Origin: an uncultured Sphingomonadales bacterium
Lineage (GTDB): Bacteria > Pseudomonadota > Alphaproteobacteria > Sphingomonadales > Sphingomonadaceae
NCBI GenBank assembly: GCA_903893935.1
Contig: CAITOD010000025.1
Coordinates: forward strand, 1 to 22,210
DNA length: 22,210 bases
Direction of reading: 5' to 3'
Shown: positions 5,860 through 17,800 of the stretch, piece by piece
How positions within the stretch are numbered: the stretch's first letter is position 1
Layout of the letters: each line of letters opens with the position of its first letter
The notes under the pieces: generated by a model
Database searches by the model: none
What the model was told of the DNA's origin: nothing
Seen by the model: the letters and a program-made list of their open reading frames with translations, nothing else
Position numbers and translations under genes: made by a program

Positions 5860-8800
5860 TTGCCGGCTTTCTTGCGGCATTCGGGGTCGTTGGAGTTGGG
5901 GTCGTCGCACGGCGAGGCACCGCCCACGTAGCCCTGCACATCCACCGTAATGATCGATTTGGGCTGCGCGTTGTCGTTGCTCGCCGATGTTGCGCCCGCC
6001 GCCGCGGCGACCGACGAGCTCGAATTGGTGGGCGTTGCCGCCGGTGCCGCGCCGCGCGACGGCACGCCCGAGATCGTGCCGCCCGCGCTGAACGAATCCG
6101 CATTGGCCACGTGCGCGGCGGCCACCAGAATATTGCCCGACGCGCGCACCCCGGCGTCGCCCGCGTCGACCAGCCCCGCCGGCGCGACCAGGATGATCGA
6201 CGACTTGGGATCGGTCGGCAGCCGCTGGAACGCGCCGATCCCGGCGCCCGACACACTGCCTGCGCTGTCGACCGTGCTGTATCCGTCGAGATCGGTCTGG
6301 ACCGTAACGGGCGGGAAGTTCGAGGCAGTCTTGGGCCCCTCGCCGGCGTTGAGATCGCCGTTCGACGACCACATCGTGATGTCGCCCCCTGCTTCGGAGA
6401 ACACGCGGCTCTGGTTCACGAGGAAGTTGCCATCGGTGAAGGAATTGACGTTGCCGCCGTTGAGCGTCAGCACGCCCTCATAGCCGATCGGGATCGAACT
6501 GATCGGGTTGGCAGCTGTCGCGAAAATCGAGCCATATTGAATGCTCTGCGTCGGATCGACACCGAACCGGGAGACGATGCTTGCGGCCTGAGTCGACGTT
6601 CGCACCACCGAACCGGCGATGAAATTGCCGCCCGGCCCAAGGATCGTCAGATTGCCGCCGCTACCCGTCTGAATCGTCGCGAGTTCGAGGTTGGCATTGC
6701 CTGTCTCGATCTCCGTGGCCTTTTGCGGCTGGCCATTGAGCAAGTTGCGGGTCGGGACGCCCTGGGGATGATCGGCGTCGATAGTCGACGCATTGACAGT
6801 ATAGGCCGCCAGATTGTTGGTGTAGCCCAATTCTGGCGGAAACAGGGTATCGATGGCACGATAGCCGCGGAAATATTGCAGATACGACGGGCTGGTTGGT
6901 TCAGCCGGTTGCTGCAATTCGTTGAAATAAACATCGTTGATCAGAAATTGATCCTGCTCCAGCGCGTTGATTTTGGTAAACGCATTATACATTGCCTGGC
7001 TTTGGCTGTACGAAGCCGTCGTCAGCGCAGTATTGCCGGCAGTCGTGTCTGCATAAGCCGAAGCCGCGATTGCAGCAGACGCGCTGGTCGCATCGCTGAA
7101 CGTGCCAAGCCCGTAGATCGCCGCGAACGCGACCGGATCATTGGTGCGCAGCCATTCGGCAAGGATCGGCGCGTAGATCTGTTCAGACCGGACCGGGTGC
7201 TTGTTGCCGCTCGAATCCGTCGTCTGGACAAACAGCGAACCATCGAGTTGCGCAAAGTTGGCCGGGTTGAGATAGGCTTGTTCAAAGGCCGCATAATCGA
7301 CCCCGTTGGCCACGCCGAACAGCACGGTCAGATTGGCTCCGGCACTGGTCAGCCAGGGATCATACAAATTGCCCACGGTCTGGATACCGCCAGCATAGCT
7401 TACATTGTTGACCACGGCCGAATTGATGAACGGGCCAAGATTGCGCCCGGCCTGAACCAGAAAGTTGCCAGGCCCGCCCACTACGAGATCCCCCGAGACG
7501 ACATAGGGCAAATTGAACAGAGCCGACGTTGCATCGGTACCGAGGATATCACGCCCGGCCTGAACCACCGTCGTGTCGCTGGCGTTGATGTTCTGCCCGG
7601 TAAAGAAAAGGTTCGAGATATCGCGCCCGGCGATAATTTCGGCCTCTTTGGGAACATTGATCAGCGCACTGGATAAATCGACCCCGGCATAGACCCTGAT
7701 CGGGTTTGAATCACCCGTGTGGAGCACGCTTTGGTCGTGATAGATCCGCAGCAGTGACTCGCTGGTCGTGGCCGAAACGCCGGGAATGCCGAAGCCCAGC
7801 CCTTGCACCGGGGTAACATCGCCGGACCCCGAACTCGTGACCGCGGTCAGCGTGTATTCGCCGGCGGTGAAGGCGCCGGGCAGAAGCGAAGGCTCGGCAT
7901 CGCTCATCGCAATCACCAGCGACGAGATGTTGCCGGCGCTGAACAGCGACAAAGAGCCCGTCGCAGATGGATAGAGCTCCAGAGGTACCCCTGGTGTATA
8001 AAGGCTGTTGGTCAGCGCCGAGAGGCTGAAATTGGGCGGAAGAACGCTACCGCCAAAAATGCCGGCCCCGCCCGCGCTAAGCTGGAAAGGTACGATCTGG
8101 TTGCTGCGGTTATCAGTGTAGCTCAGCGATCCGCTGGCGGTGGCCGCAAAGCTCGAGAGCGGGGAAAAATACCCCGCCGCGTTGTATTCCTCGTCCGAGC
8201 TGCCCGCCGGGAATGCCGCCAGAGCCGAAACCCCTGCCATTGCAATCGAACCTTCGGCGGTCAGCGCAAAGGTCGCATCGGCTATTCGCACCTGAAGGTA
8301 TTCACCAAACAGGCCCTCAACGCTGCTCGCCACGTTGACGTTGCCGTTGCCATTGGCGACGTCGATCTGCCCGGTGATCAGATTGCCCCCGACCATCTCG
8401 GTCAAATTGCCATGGCCGAACGTCATCAGGACCGGACCCACGCTCGAATTGGGGGTCGTTACCGAGTTGTCCAGCGCCACATCGAGTTCCGACACATTGC
8501 CACCGGCGGCGATGGTGACATTGCCGCCGCCCAGAGCACCGACGCCACTGGTGAAATATTTCGGCGCAATTGCAATCTCGGTGTCTTGCCCGACCGCGCC
8601 GACCCGCCAGAGCTGGGTGCTGTCACCAATCGCTGCCGTATTGACCGAGGTTGTAAACGCCTTGTTATATGTTTCGCCCGAACCGAGATTGGCGGTCGAC
8701 CAGTCATCGGTTAGCGCAAGAACGCTGCCACCGGCCGTGATCGAAACATTGCCGCCACCACTGGCGAACACGGTATTTTGATCGTCATAGCCTTTGGCCG

Positions 8801-11800
8801 TTGGAATAAAGGCCGCACTTTGCGGGGCGATCGCCTGGTATGCGCTATCCGGCGTGACCGACACTTCGGCTCCGGTACCGACAATATTGGCCTCGATCGC
8901 ATCCGTGCTTACGCGCACACCGGCGGTATAAAGCGCAGTGCCACCAACTTGCGCAACGTCTCGTGATGAGCCGGTGAAAAAAGCGCCATCCGGCTTTTTA
9001 TAATTTCCATTGACGTCCCGGTACAACACCGGCTCGCCAAATTCGACAAGGTTGGAGCTCTCGTTGGTAAGATCGATGTTGCCACTGGCGGCAACATCGA
9101 TCGTGCCATTGCCAGTGCGGACGAGCGTATTCACATAGGCAGTCGGGTCGGTAAATTTGATCAACGTCGGTGGGGTGATCGAACCCACCGGAGCACCCGC
9201 GCCCCTTTCACCAAGCTGGGAGAGATAATTCCCGCTATATTCCTGCAGAAATGCGATGATTTCCCCCAGCGGTGCTTCTACTCCCGAATAACCGAGCGGA
9301 CCCGGTATCAGGGTTCCCGGCACAGTTTTCGTAAAAAATGCTTTGGCATCGCTGGTAAATACCGGCGGGAGGTTGTTGTTTGCCGAGCCCCAATTGAGTG
9401 TAGTCAAAGTATTGGCCGTCAATGTATTGGCGCCGCTGGCAGTGTTTTTTGTACCCAGCAGATCCGAGAGGCTGAAGGCCGGGTCGGTGGTCGGCTCAAG
9501 CCCGGTGACCGCCAGCAGGATCTCGAGGTTCTGGCTGATGCTGAACTGCGACGCCGTCGCTGTCAGTGAATATTCGGTGGTACCTTCAATTGTGACATTG
9601 GCAGCGACAGCCGGGTTGAGATGCAACGGATTGGCAGAGAAAATCGGGGCTCCGGTCTGCCCCCTGGTCAACACCGACGCACCGGCCACCAGCCGCAGAC
9701 TGCTCGATTGCACCGCCGCACCATCCGGCAACAGCGGGAAGAGCTCGGCAAAACCTAACGCATCACCACCGGGATTGCTGGTCGCCGGGTTGATATTGCT
9801 GCCGGCAGCAACCGCAGAATTTGCCGCTGCGTCGTAGGGCGCGACGACCGTGGCGGTACCCTGCTCGATTCCGTAATAGGCGGTCAGGTCGATAAACAGC
9901 GATGGACTTCCATCAGCGACCGAAGCGGTCGAATAGGTCGCGAGATTGCGGCAATTGTCGGTCAAACCGCATGTAGCGAGCACGCCTGGCGTGTAGGTGC
10001 GCACGCCACCGCCCAACTGGTAATTGATCCAGGCCGCATCCGACTTGTCCGCGAACGTAAAAAAGCCGTCGCTGATCGACGCTGCAACATCGAGATTGCC
10101 GCCCGCATCGAAAGTAAAGACCCCCGCCTGGCCGCTTGCCGTTCCGCCGACCCGATAGAGAAACTGCACATAGTTGCCCAGCAGATCGCCCTCCTTGCCC
10201 GAGACCACCGCGTAATAAGGCGTGCCATCGTTGCGCAATCCAAGTTCAGGGATCAATTGCAGATCGCCGGCGGCCAAGGCTGCGGTGGTGTTGAGCGTAC
10301 CCGCCGCAAGGTTCCACGTATTGACAAGCTTGATATTGCCGACCGAAACCAGATTGACCCCCGGGCGTTCGGCAAAACCCGCGAGGCTGGTCGTCCCGTC
10401 GGTCGCTGTCAGCGAGAAATTCTGCACGAAATAGGGGACTGACAGGGTGCCATCGGACCCGACGAAATAATCCGACAGAATATTATGGCCGGTTGGCGCG
10501 GGATCAAGGCTGATGGTGCCGGCACCGGGTGAAGTGACACCATCGTAAAGGCCCTTGGCGGCGATCGTGTCCAGATTGTACGTGTAATAGCCTTCGATCT
10601 GCTCGGCCGCTGCCCCGCTGATCGCGCGCCTGGTGCCCAAAGTGATGTTGACGCCCCAGGCAGCAGCGCTGCCTGCCGGCGCCGCCACCACCGGTGCGCG
10701 CAGCAGCAGCGTGCCCCCGGTATCCGCCGCGACGAAATTGTAGACCGTTTTATTGACCAGCGTGTTGGGGTCGGCAACCGTCTCGGGCACCAGGCGGTTG
10801 CCCGTCTCCCCCGCCGCGATCGCGGCTTCGGTGCGCGTCGCCCCCAGATTGAGCGTCGCACCCGAAGCAATCGTGATCGTCGCAGTCGGGGTATTGCCGA
10901 CCCCGATCGTGACATTGCCGGCCGAGGCCTGACGCAAGTCGGTATCGGCATAACCGCTGGTGTGCGTATCAAGCAACGAGCCGGATTCGAGCGTGACGCC
11001 GTTCATGCCCCAAAGCGCGATATTGCCGCCGTCGACGATTGCATTGGCGGCCTGGGTGGTGGTCATCCCGGCGATATTGGCGCCCGACGTGTTGATCGTG
11101 CCGGCGATGTCGATAATCCCGCCATCGGCGGTCAGCGTGACACCGGTGGAAACAAGGGTCTGGCCCGAAGCAAGATCGAGATTGCCTGCGCCCGATCGGA
11201 TCGACAGCGCGCCTTCGAACAGCTGGCCGTATTGCCTGGCAAACCCGGTCAGGTCGAACCCGCCGGTCCCCGAATCGAATGTAAATGACGCGGTTCGCGG
11301 ACCGCTGGCGGTGGCATCGAGCGTGGCACCCAGCACAACCGCACCATTGGCAGCGATCAGGTTGAGCGTGCCGGCATTGCCGACGCCGTTGTCGACACTG
11401 ATGACGGTGCCGGTCGGCACCGTGATATTGCCCGCGAACGAAACCAGATTGATCGTTCCCCCGCCTGCCGACACGGTGGCAACATCCTGCGCATCGCCAT
11501 AGCTGCGCGTATACCCGGGGGTAGCCAGCGAAGCACCCTGACCGAGCGTGATCGCGCCGGTGGCTTCGACATCGATCACGCCGGCCGAGGCTGTCACCGA
11601 GACGCCTGCAACTGCGAGGCTGGCCACCGGCGCGGTTGTCGTACCGAAATCGATCTGTGCGCCGGGTGCGCGCAAGCCGGCGGGCGTTGGCGCCGCGACC
11701 CCGGCAGCCAACACCGGCGCCGACAGCGCGACGGCACCGGTGGTGGCGATCAGGTAATCGGGCGTGACCGGAATCGTATAATTGCCGGTTGGCGTAATGC

Positions 11801-14800
11801 TGTCGCTGGGCGTCGACGACAGCGAGTTCGGATCGACCACCGCCGCCCGGTCGATCACGAACGGCGTGGCAAGGCTCAGCGCCGCAGCGCGCAGATTGAG
11901 CGTGCCCGCCCCCTCGTAATACGTACCGCTCGTGGCGGTCACCGCCACCGACTTGTCAAAGCCATAGGTCTCGAATGTGCCGGACCCAAGGGTAAGGGTG
12001 GTTGCGTTGATTGTCAGCGCATTGCCACTTGTGCCGCACACCGGCGCGCCCGTCGCACCGCACGCCAGCGAAATGCCGCTGGTGTTCATGAGTGTCAGCG
12101 CGCCGGTATCGAGCGTCAGGGACTGCGCAGTTTTGGTTGCGCTGCCAAATCCGATGCCGGGCGCATCGATGACCAGTGTGTTGAAGGTATCGACCGTTCC
12201 GGGATCGAACGTGATTGCACTGTCCGATGCGAGCGTCAGCTCGGTGGCTGCGGCAAGCTTTTGTTCAACTTTGGCGTTGATCGTCCCGGTCTTGCCAAAA
12301 CTGATATCGCGGGCATCGAGCGCAATATCCGCCGCGACAAGCGAAGCGTCTGCCGAAATCGCGAACTTGTCGTTGGTATCAAACAGCAGCGCGTTGCCGG
12401 AGAGACCGGCCAGCCCGATCTTGAGCGTGGAGCTGCGCTTTTCGTTGGATGAGGCGGTCCCTGTGCGATCGACAAGCCGCTGCGGCCCGCTGGAAAGGCG
12501 CAAGACCGAGCCGATCCCGGTCTGATCAAATTCGCTCGCCTGTGGCGCGATCGATCCGTGCAGCGTAACCGTACCGGTGATGACATAATCGCCGGCGCGG
12601 GTATCGTCGAGCGTACCGGTCGCGGTCAGCACGGCGCCATCGTCGACGTCGAGCCGCGAATCTTTGCCGCCGACGGCAAGGATCAGCTCGGGGATCGTGA
12701 TGTTGACCCCATCCTGCACGGTGATTTTGGAAGCGGAGACTTCGAGTGTCGTGGTGTCGTCCGAGTTTTCGATGCGCTCGCCACCAATCAGCAGACTGTT
12801 GGCATCGAGATTGGCGATCGTCTTGTTGCTAAGCACCAGTGTGCCGGGCGGCCTGGTGAGGTCGGATGCGCTGAGCACGATGATGTTGCCGAGAATATCG
12901 ACTTCAGAGCCGTTGCCGCCGGTGGCAGCGGCCAGATTGAATGTCCCGTCAACCTTCAGCTGCGACAGCGGATCGAGCACCACTTGCGCGGCATTCAGCG
13001 GGTTCGACGGCACAGACAGGCCTTCGCTCGCCGCTGCGGCCTTGATCGTGGTGGTGCCGTCAGTGGTCTGGATGTCGGAATATTTGAGGTAAGTCGATTG
13101 GCTTTCGACCGTGAACGACAGGCGTTGCGAACTGGCAAAACCGGTTCCGGCAGTCGAAAACGTGCCGCCCATGACAATGCTGCCGTCGCGCAATGTTTGC
13201 ACGGTGCCGACCGCGGGTGCGGCCTGGCCATCGTTTTCGACGATGCGATACGCGCCGGGCAAAAGCGCATAATGCGCCGGCATCAGAACGTATTGCCCGG
13301 CGGCAATCCCGGCACCGCCGTCAAGCGTGACTGCCAGGCCGGCGTTCACCCCATAGAGATTGGTGGGCCCTTGCGTGCCATTGTCATCGAACGTGGGCAC
13401 TTTGCTGTAATCGGCCGAATAGACCGGATCGTAGAGCGCAATATTTTGTGCTTCGGCGAGCGGTACGATGGCATAGACCTGACGCTCGTCGGCATATTGA
13501 TAGCCGATTCCGGTCGATGCGTTATAATTGTTGCTGCTGTATTGGTCGCTGTTGAAGCGGCTGAGCAGGTCCCGCGAACCGCCGGTGCCGGAAACAAACT
13601 CGTATGCAAACACGCTGCCGCCACCCGCACCGTCAACTGTGCTGCCTTTGGTAACGTTGATGTTCGTCGCGGTGATGGTGAGATCGCCGCTGGGCAACTC
13701 GGTCAGTGCCGAGGACGTTCCCGGCGTAAAGAAGTATGCGGCAAGGTTGGTTGTCGTGCCATAAGGCACGTTCATGCCCGCGCCCGATACCGAAGTAACG
13801 CTGCCCGCACCGAACACGACACTGGTGACCGGATTGGTCGAAGTGCCGAAATCGATGCGCCCCATGGGCGCCGCGAGATAGCCATCCTGCGTAACCGCGC
13901 CCGCCAGGATCTGCAGATACGACCCGGCCGACAACGGCGTTGCGTCGCTGCTGTGATCGCCCAGGAAGGTGATCGTCGAGGTGCCAAGCGCTTCGAGCAG
14001 GTAAGGCGACGGCGGCGTCGGATCGATCGCACCGGATGCATCCTGGAGAATGCGTTGCAGATTGCCCGTCCCTGTCGTCGTATAAACCCGCGCCGCATCG
14101 AAGGTGATGTTTCCTGCGGCTTGCAGCGCACCGTCGAGCACAGGCTCGCCCGACGAATCGGGTCGATCATCGACGCCGATCAGGCGGATATCGTTCACAC
14201 TTTCGAGATTGAGCTGGCTGATCGACCCGTCGAACGTTATCCCGCCCATGAAATCCATGCCCGAGGCACCGGCCGAGAAAGTAACTTTGGCACTGCCCGT
14301 TGCAGACCCCGACCCGGTACCGACCCCGCCCTGGGTGCTCGAGAAGTTGATGTAAGGTGCCGTGATCACGGCATTGGTGCCCGGCGTTGCCGAAATCGTC
14401 ACGGCAGCATTGGCGCCGATCGTTGCTCCGTCGATGGCGACCGGCGAGCGCACCAGCAGCGCCGCGCCAAGCGCCAGCGTGAACGTGCCATCGAGTTTAA
14501 GCCCGCCGTCGGCGATCAAAGTGCTGAAGCCCGACCTGGCGATCTGATCCGCATAGGCAACCCCGAACGCACCCGCACACGCGACATGCCCGGCGCAAGG
14601 ATCGACGCCGCTGATCGTCGGGTCGAGCCATTCGAGCGTGCCGCCCGTCGCCTGAGCGGTACCGCCCGAAGCCAGAATCGTCGCGCCCGACAAAGTTCCG
14701 CCGCTCAGCAGCGCCAGTGATCCGGCATTGCTCCATTCGGGCGTACTGACATATTGCCCTTCGGCATCGAGCACATCGAGCACCGCGCTGGTACCGCTGA

Positions 14801-17800
14801 TGTTGATGGTTGATCCTGGCAAGGCGACGATCGCGCGCGCCGCGGTCTGCACCGGCTGCGGCGGCGGTGTCGACGAACTGCTGGCCGGATCCGGATAGGC
14901 ATCGTAGCCATATTTGGGTGCAGCAAAAAGCACGCCGGTCGAAGCGATGACTTGTGCCGCCGCGTCGATGCTGCCGCCATTGATGATTGTGCCGACGTTG
15001 TACATCGTGCCGTCAGGCGCGAACGGCGCGGCCGGATTGTACGTTACTGTCCCGGCAAGATTGGTAACACTGCCCGCGGCCAGCAGCACACCGGTATTGG
15101 CCGGCACTTGCCCGAGGAAATAGAAAAAGCGCTCCGAACTGTCGGTCGTTGTGAAAATCTGGTTGTTGGTCAGGAGATTGCCCAGCGTGTCGGTAAGCCC
15201 GGCGACGTTGTTCGCGGCAAGCTGGTACTGCCCTTGGGCATTGGGAGCACCGAATACGCTGGCAAAGCCGTTGCCTCCATAGGCCGCGCCGGTGAGCCCG
15301 AAGCCCTGGCCGTTGAGCGCCGCCGGCAGCGCCGCCACCTGGTCGATCGTTCCGCCGGGCAGATCGATGGTTCCCGCATTATAGAGCTTTGGCGTGATGA
15401 TCGTCGCCTGGGCCGCGCCGATGACCGAACCGCCCGCTTCGACATCCAGTTCCATCAACCCGTTGAGCGTAAGCGTCGCCGGTTTCTGGTACCACGCCGC
15501 GGCGGGGATTGCCGGCGTTAGCAGCGCGGCGGCATTGCTGCCGCCAGGCAACGACAGCAGCATTTGCGTGGTGGTCGCATCGAGCAGGTTGGGCAGCAAG
15601 GTCTGCGTCAGATCGAGCGTCTGGCCTTTGCCCACGACCACCGCGGTCGTGTCGAAAAACGCCGACAGACCGGGGCTGCCGTCAACGAACAGATTGGCAT
15701 AGATCGCGGAATGATAGGCTGTCAGATTGAGCGTGCCAAAACCGGTGCGGGCCAGGAAATCGAGCGGAATGACCGTGGCATTGGCATCGGGACTGGTGGT
15801 CGTGCCGGCCGGCGTCACGGCAATGTCGGGCGCGATCAGTTTGAACGTGCCACCACTGCCAAAGCCGAAGCCCTCGATCGAACCCGGGGCAAATTTGACC
15901 ACGCTGTTCTGCTGCACCGGCACCAGCGACGGTTGAACACCTTCGGTCGTTGCAGTGGGCTGGATCGGGTCGAACGCCACACCCTGGCCTGGTACCGTGG
16001 TTCCCTCGTTGTCCCCGTTGACCGGCAGCAAGGGCGCAAGCGTCGCATACGTCGTCGCGTCGATCAGGCTGACATTGCCGCCGTTGCCGGTCAGCGTCAG
16101 CGCACCTTTGGCCGAAACATAGCCGCCCGCCGACACATCGAGCATGCTGCCCGGATTGACCAGAATGCTGCCGGACAGATCGCCGGCCACGTAAGGGCCG
16201 ATCTGCACAAATGCCTTGGCCGCAACGGTGAGGCTGACCGAACCGCCGCTGATCCATGCAGCGCCTTGCGGCATCGATCCACCGATATAATCGTTGGTCC
16301 ATTTGCCCGACACATCGAGCGTGCCATTGACCACGATATTGAACGGGGTCGGCAGATCGGCTTCGCTGCCATAGTTGCTGCTGATATCGTCGTCGATGCG
16401 GAACGGGTTGCCAACTTCGCCAAGACCGGGCCCGTTCAGCTCGCTCAACTGATACGTCTGCGCTGCGACCGTGCCATCGGCAATGCGCACTTGCCCGTCA
16501 AACCGGATCGTCCGCCCGGCATCGACTTCCAGCGTACCGCCCGGCGCCAGCGTCAGGTAGGCAGGCGCCGAGAGTGTGAGCGCCGGATTGGCATTGAGCG
16601 CCGTGCTGGCGCTGAGGATCGTGGCCGTGTCGGCTGGCGCTGCAAACGTCACCGCACCGCTGGTCTGCAACACCAGCGCCGAAAGCCCCGCATTGGAGAG
16701 CATATTGGCATCGAGCAGGATTTCGGCGGGGTTCGCCGGGATCAGGCTCCCGCTGCTGTCGGTGTTGCGGGTGCCATCGTAGACCACGATATCCTGGCCC
16801 AGCCCGGCGCCCGAGCTCCCGCTGAACGAGCCGATACGAAACAGGCCGCCGGCGGGCAACTGATACTGGCTGGCCTGCAATTTGCGCGGATCGCCGGTGA
16901 TGCTCGAACCCGCGCTGGCAGCCTGCGCCGCGGCAAGCTGGTTGGCCCCGGCAAAGGCGTTGCCGTAAAGCGTGGCATCAAACGAAATCAGCGTACCGAC
17001 CACTTCCAGCGCGCCGGCATTGCTCCCCTGATCATAAGCGGTTTCGTATTTTTCGCCCTGGATCGCGGCGTTGTAATACGTCTGGGAAATGCCGAAGGCC
17101 GGCTGCTTGGCGGTAAAGCCATTGACCACGGCGACATAGCTGCCGTTGGGATCGGCATTGGCAATATTGACAATGCCGCCCGACGACGTGACCAGTTCGC
17201 TGGTCAGCACATAGCCCGCAGCATATGTCGTCCACCCGCCCGAAATATCGAACACCGCGCCTTTGGCGATATTGACCGCCGAAACTTGCGCGGCCGAAAG
17301 ATCGGTATTGTAGTTGAGCGCGCCGACATCGATGCTGATCGTGCCGCCTTTGGTCATCAGCTGTGCAGCGGTAACCGGGATCTGGCTGATCGCCGAGGAT
17401 GCCTCCAGCAGTGGCGAGCCTTCCCACGCGACGCCGTCCGAACGGACCCCCGATGTCGTGGCATCGACATAGAGCGTCGCGCCGTTGAGCGTGAAGCTGC
17501 CATCGGTGGTGACCGGGCGGTAGTTTGGCGTGTCGCGCAGTTCATTCTGCTTGGCCGGGCTGATTTCTACGCTGTTGACCGATGCCGAACTTGGCACAGC
17601 CATCATCCCGGCGACATCGATCGTGGCACCGCTGTCGATCGTGACACCGTTGATGATTTCGGTCTGGGGCGTAAAATTGCCCGACGCGACATTGGCCCCG
17701 ATGATGACATTGGCGCTTGGCGCGTAGATGAAGGCGTTCTGGCCCATCGTGAACACCGAAGGACACAATCCGACTGTCAACCCGGTGGCGTATGAATAGA

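Noticed and set aside
4873..6372. Upstream extension of the PEP-CTERM frame on the minus strand
   Set aside because: The frame stays open but is Gln/Arg-rich and runs antisense to the prepilin peptidase. The signal peptide and ribosome-binding site place the start at 4872.
5007..7676. Long plus-strand open frame of 889 codons across the prepilin peptidase and the 3' end of the exoprotein gene
   Set aside because: It has an Arg/Ala/Gly-rich, family-less composition, runs through the real peptidase in another frame and then antisense to the exoprotein. It is a GC3 shadow.
12558..14720. Plus-strand open frame of 720 codons inside the exoprotein region
   Set aside because: Antisense to an unbroken, clearly recognisable beta-helix coding frame. 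The translation is Arg/Gly/Asp-rich with no motif.
15564..17795. Plus-strand open frame of 743 codons inside the exoprotein region
   Set aside because: Same reason: antisense shadow in GC-rich DNA, with no domain, signal peptide or believable start region.
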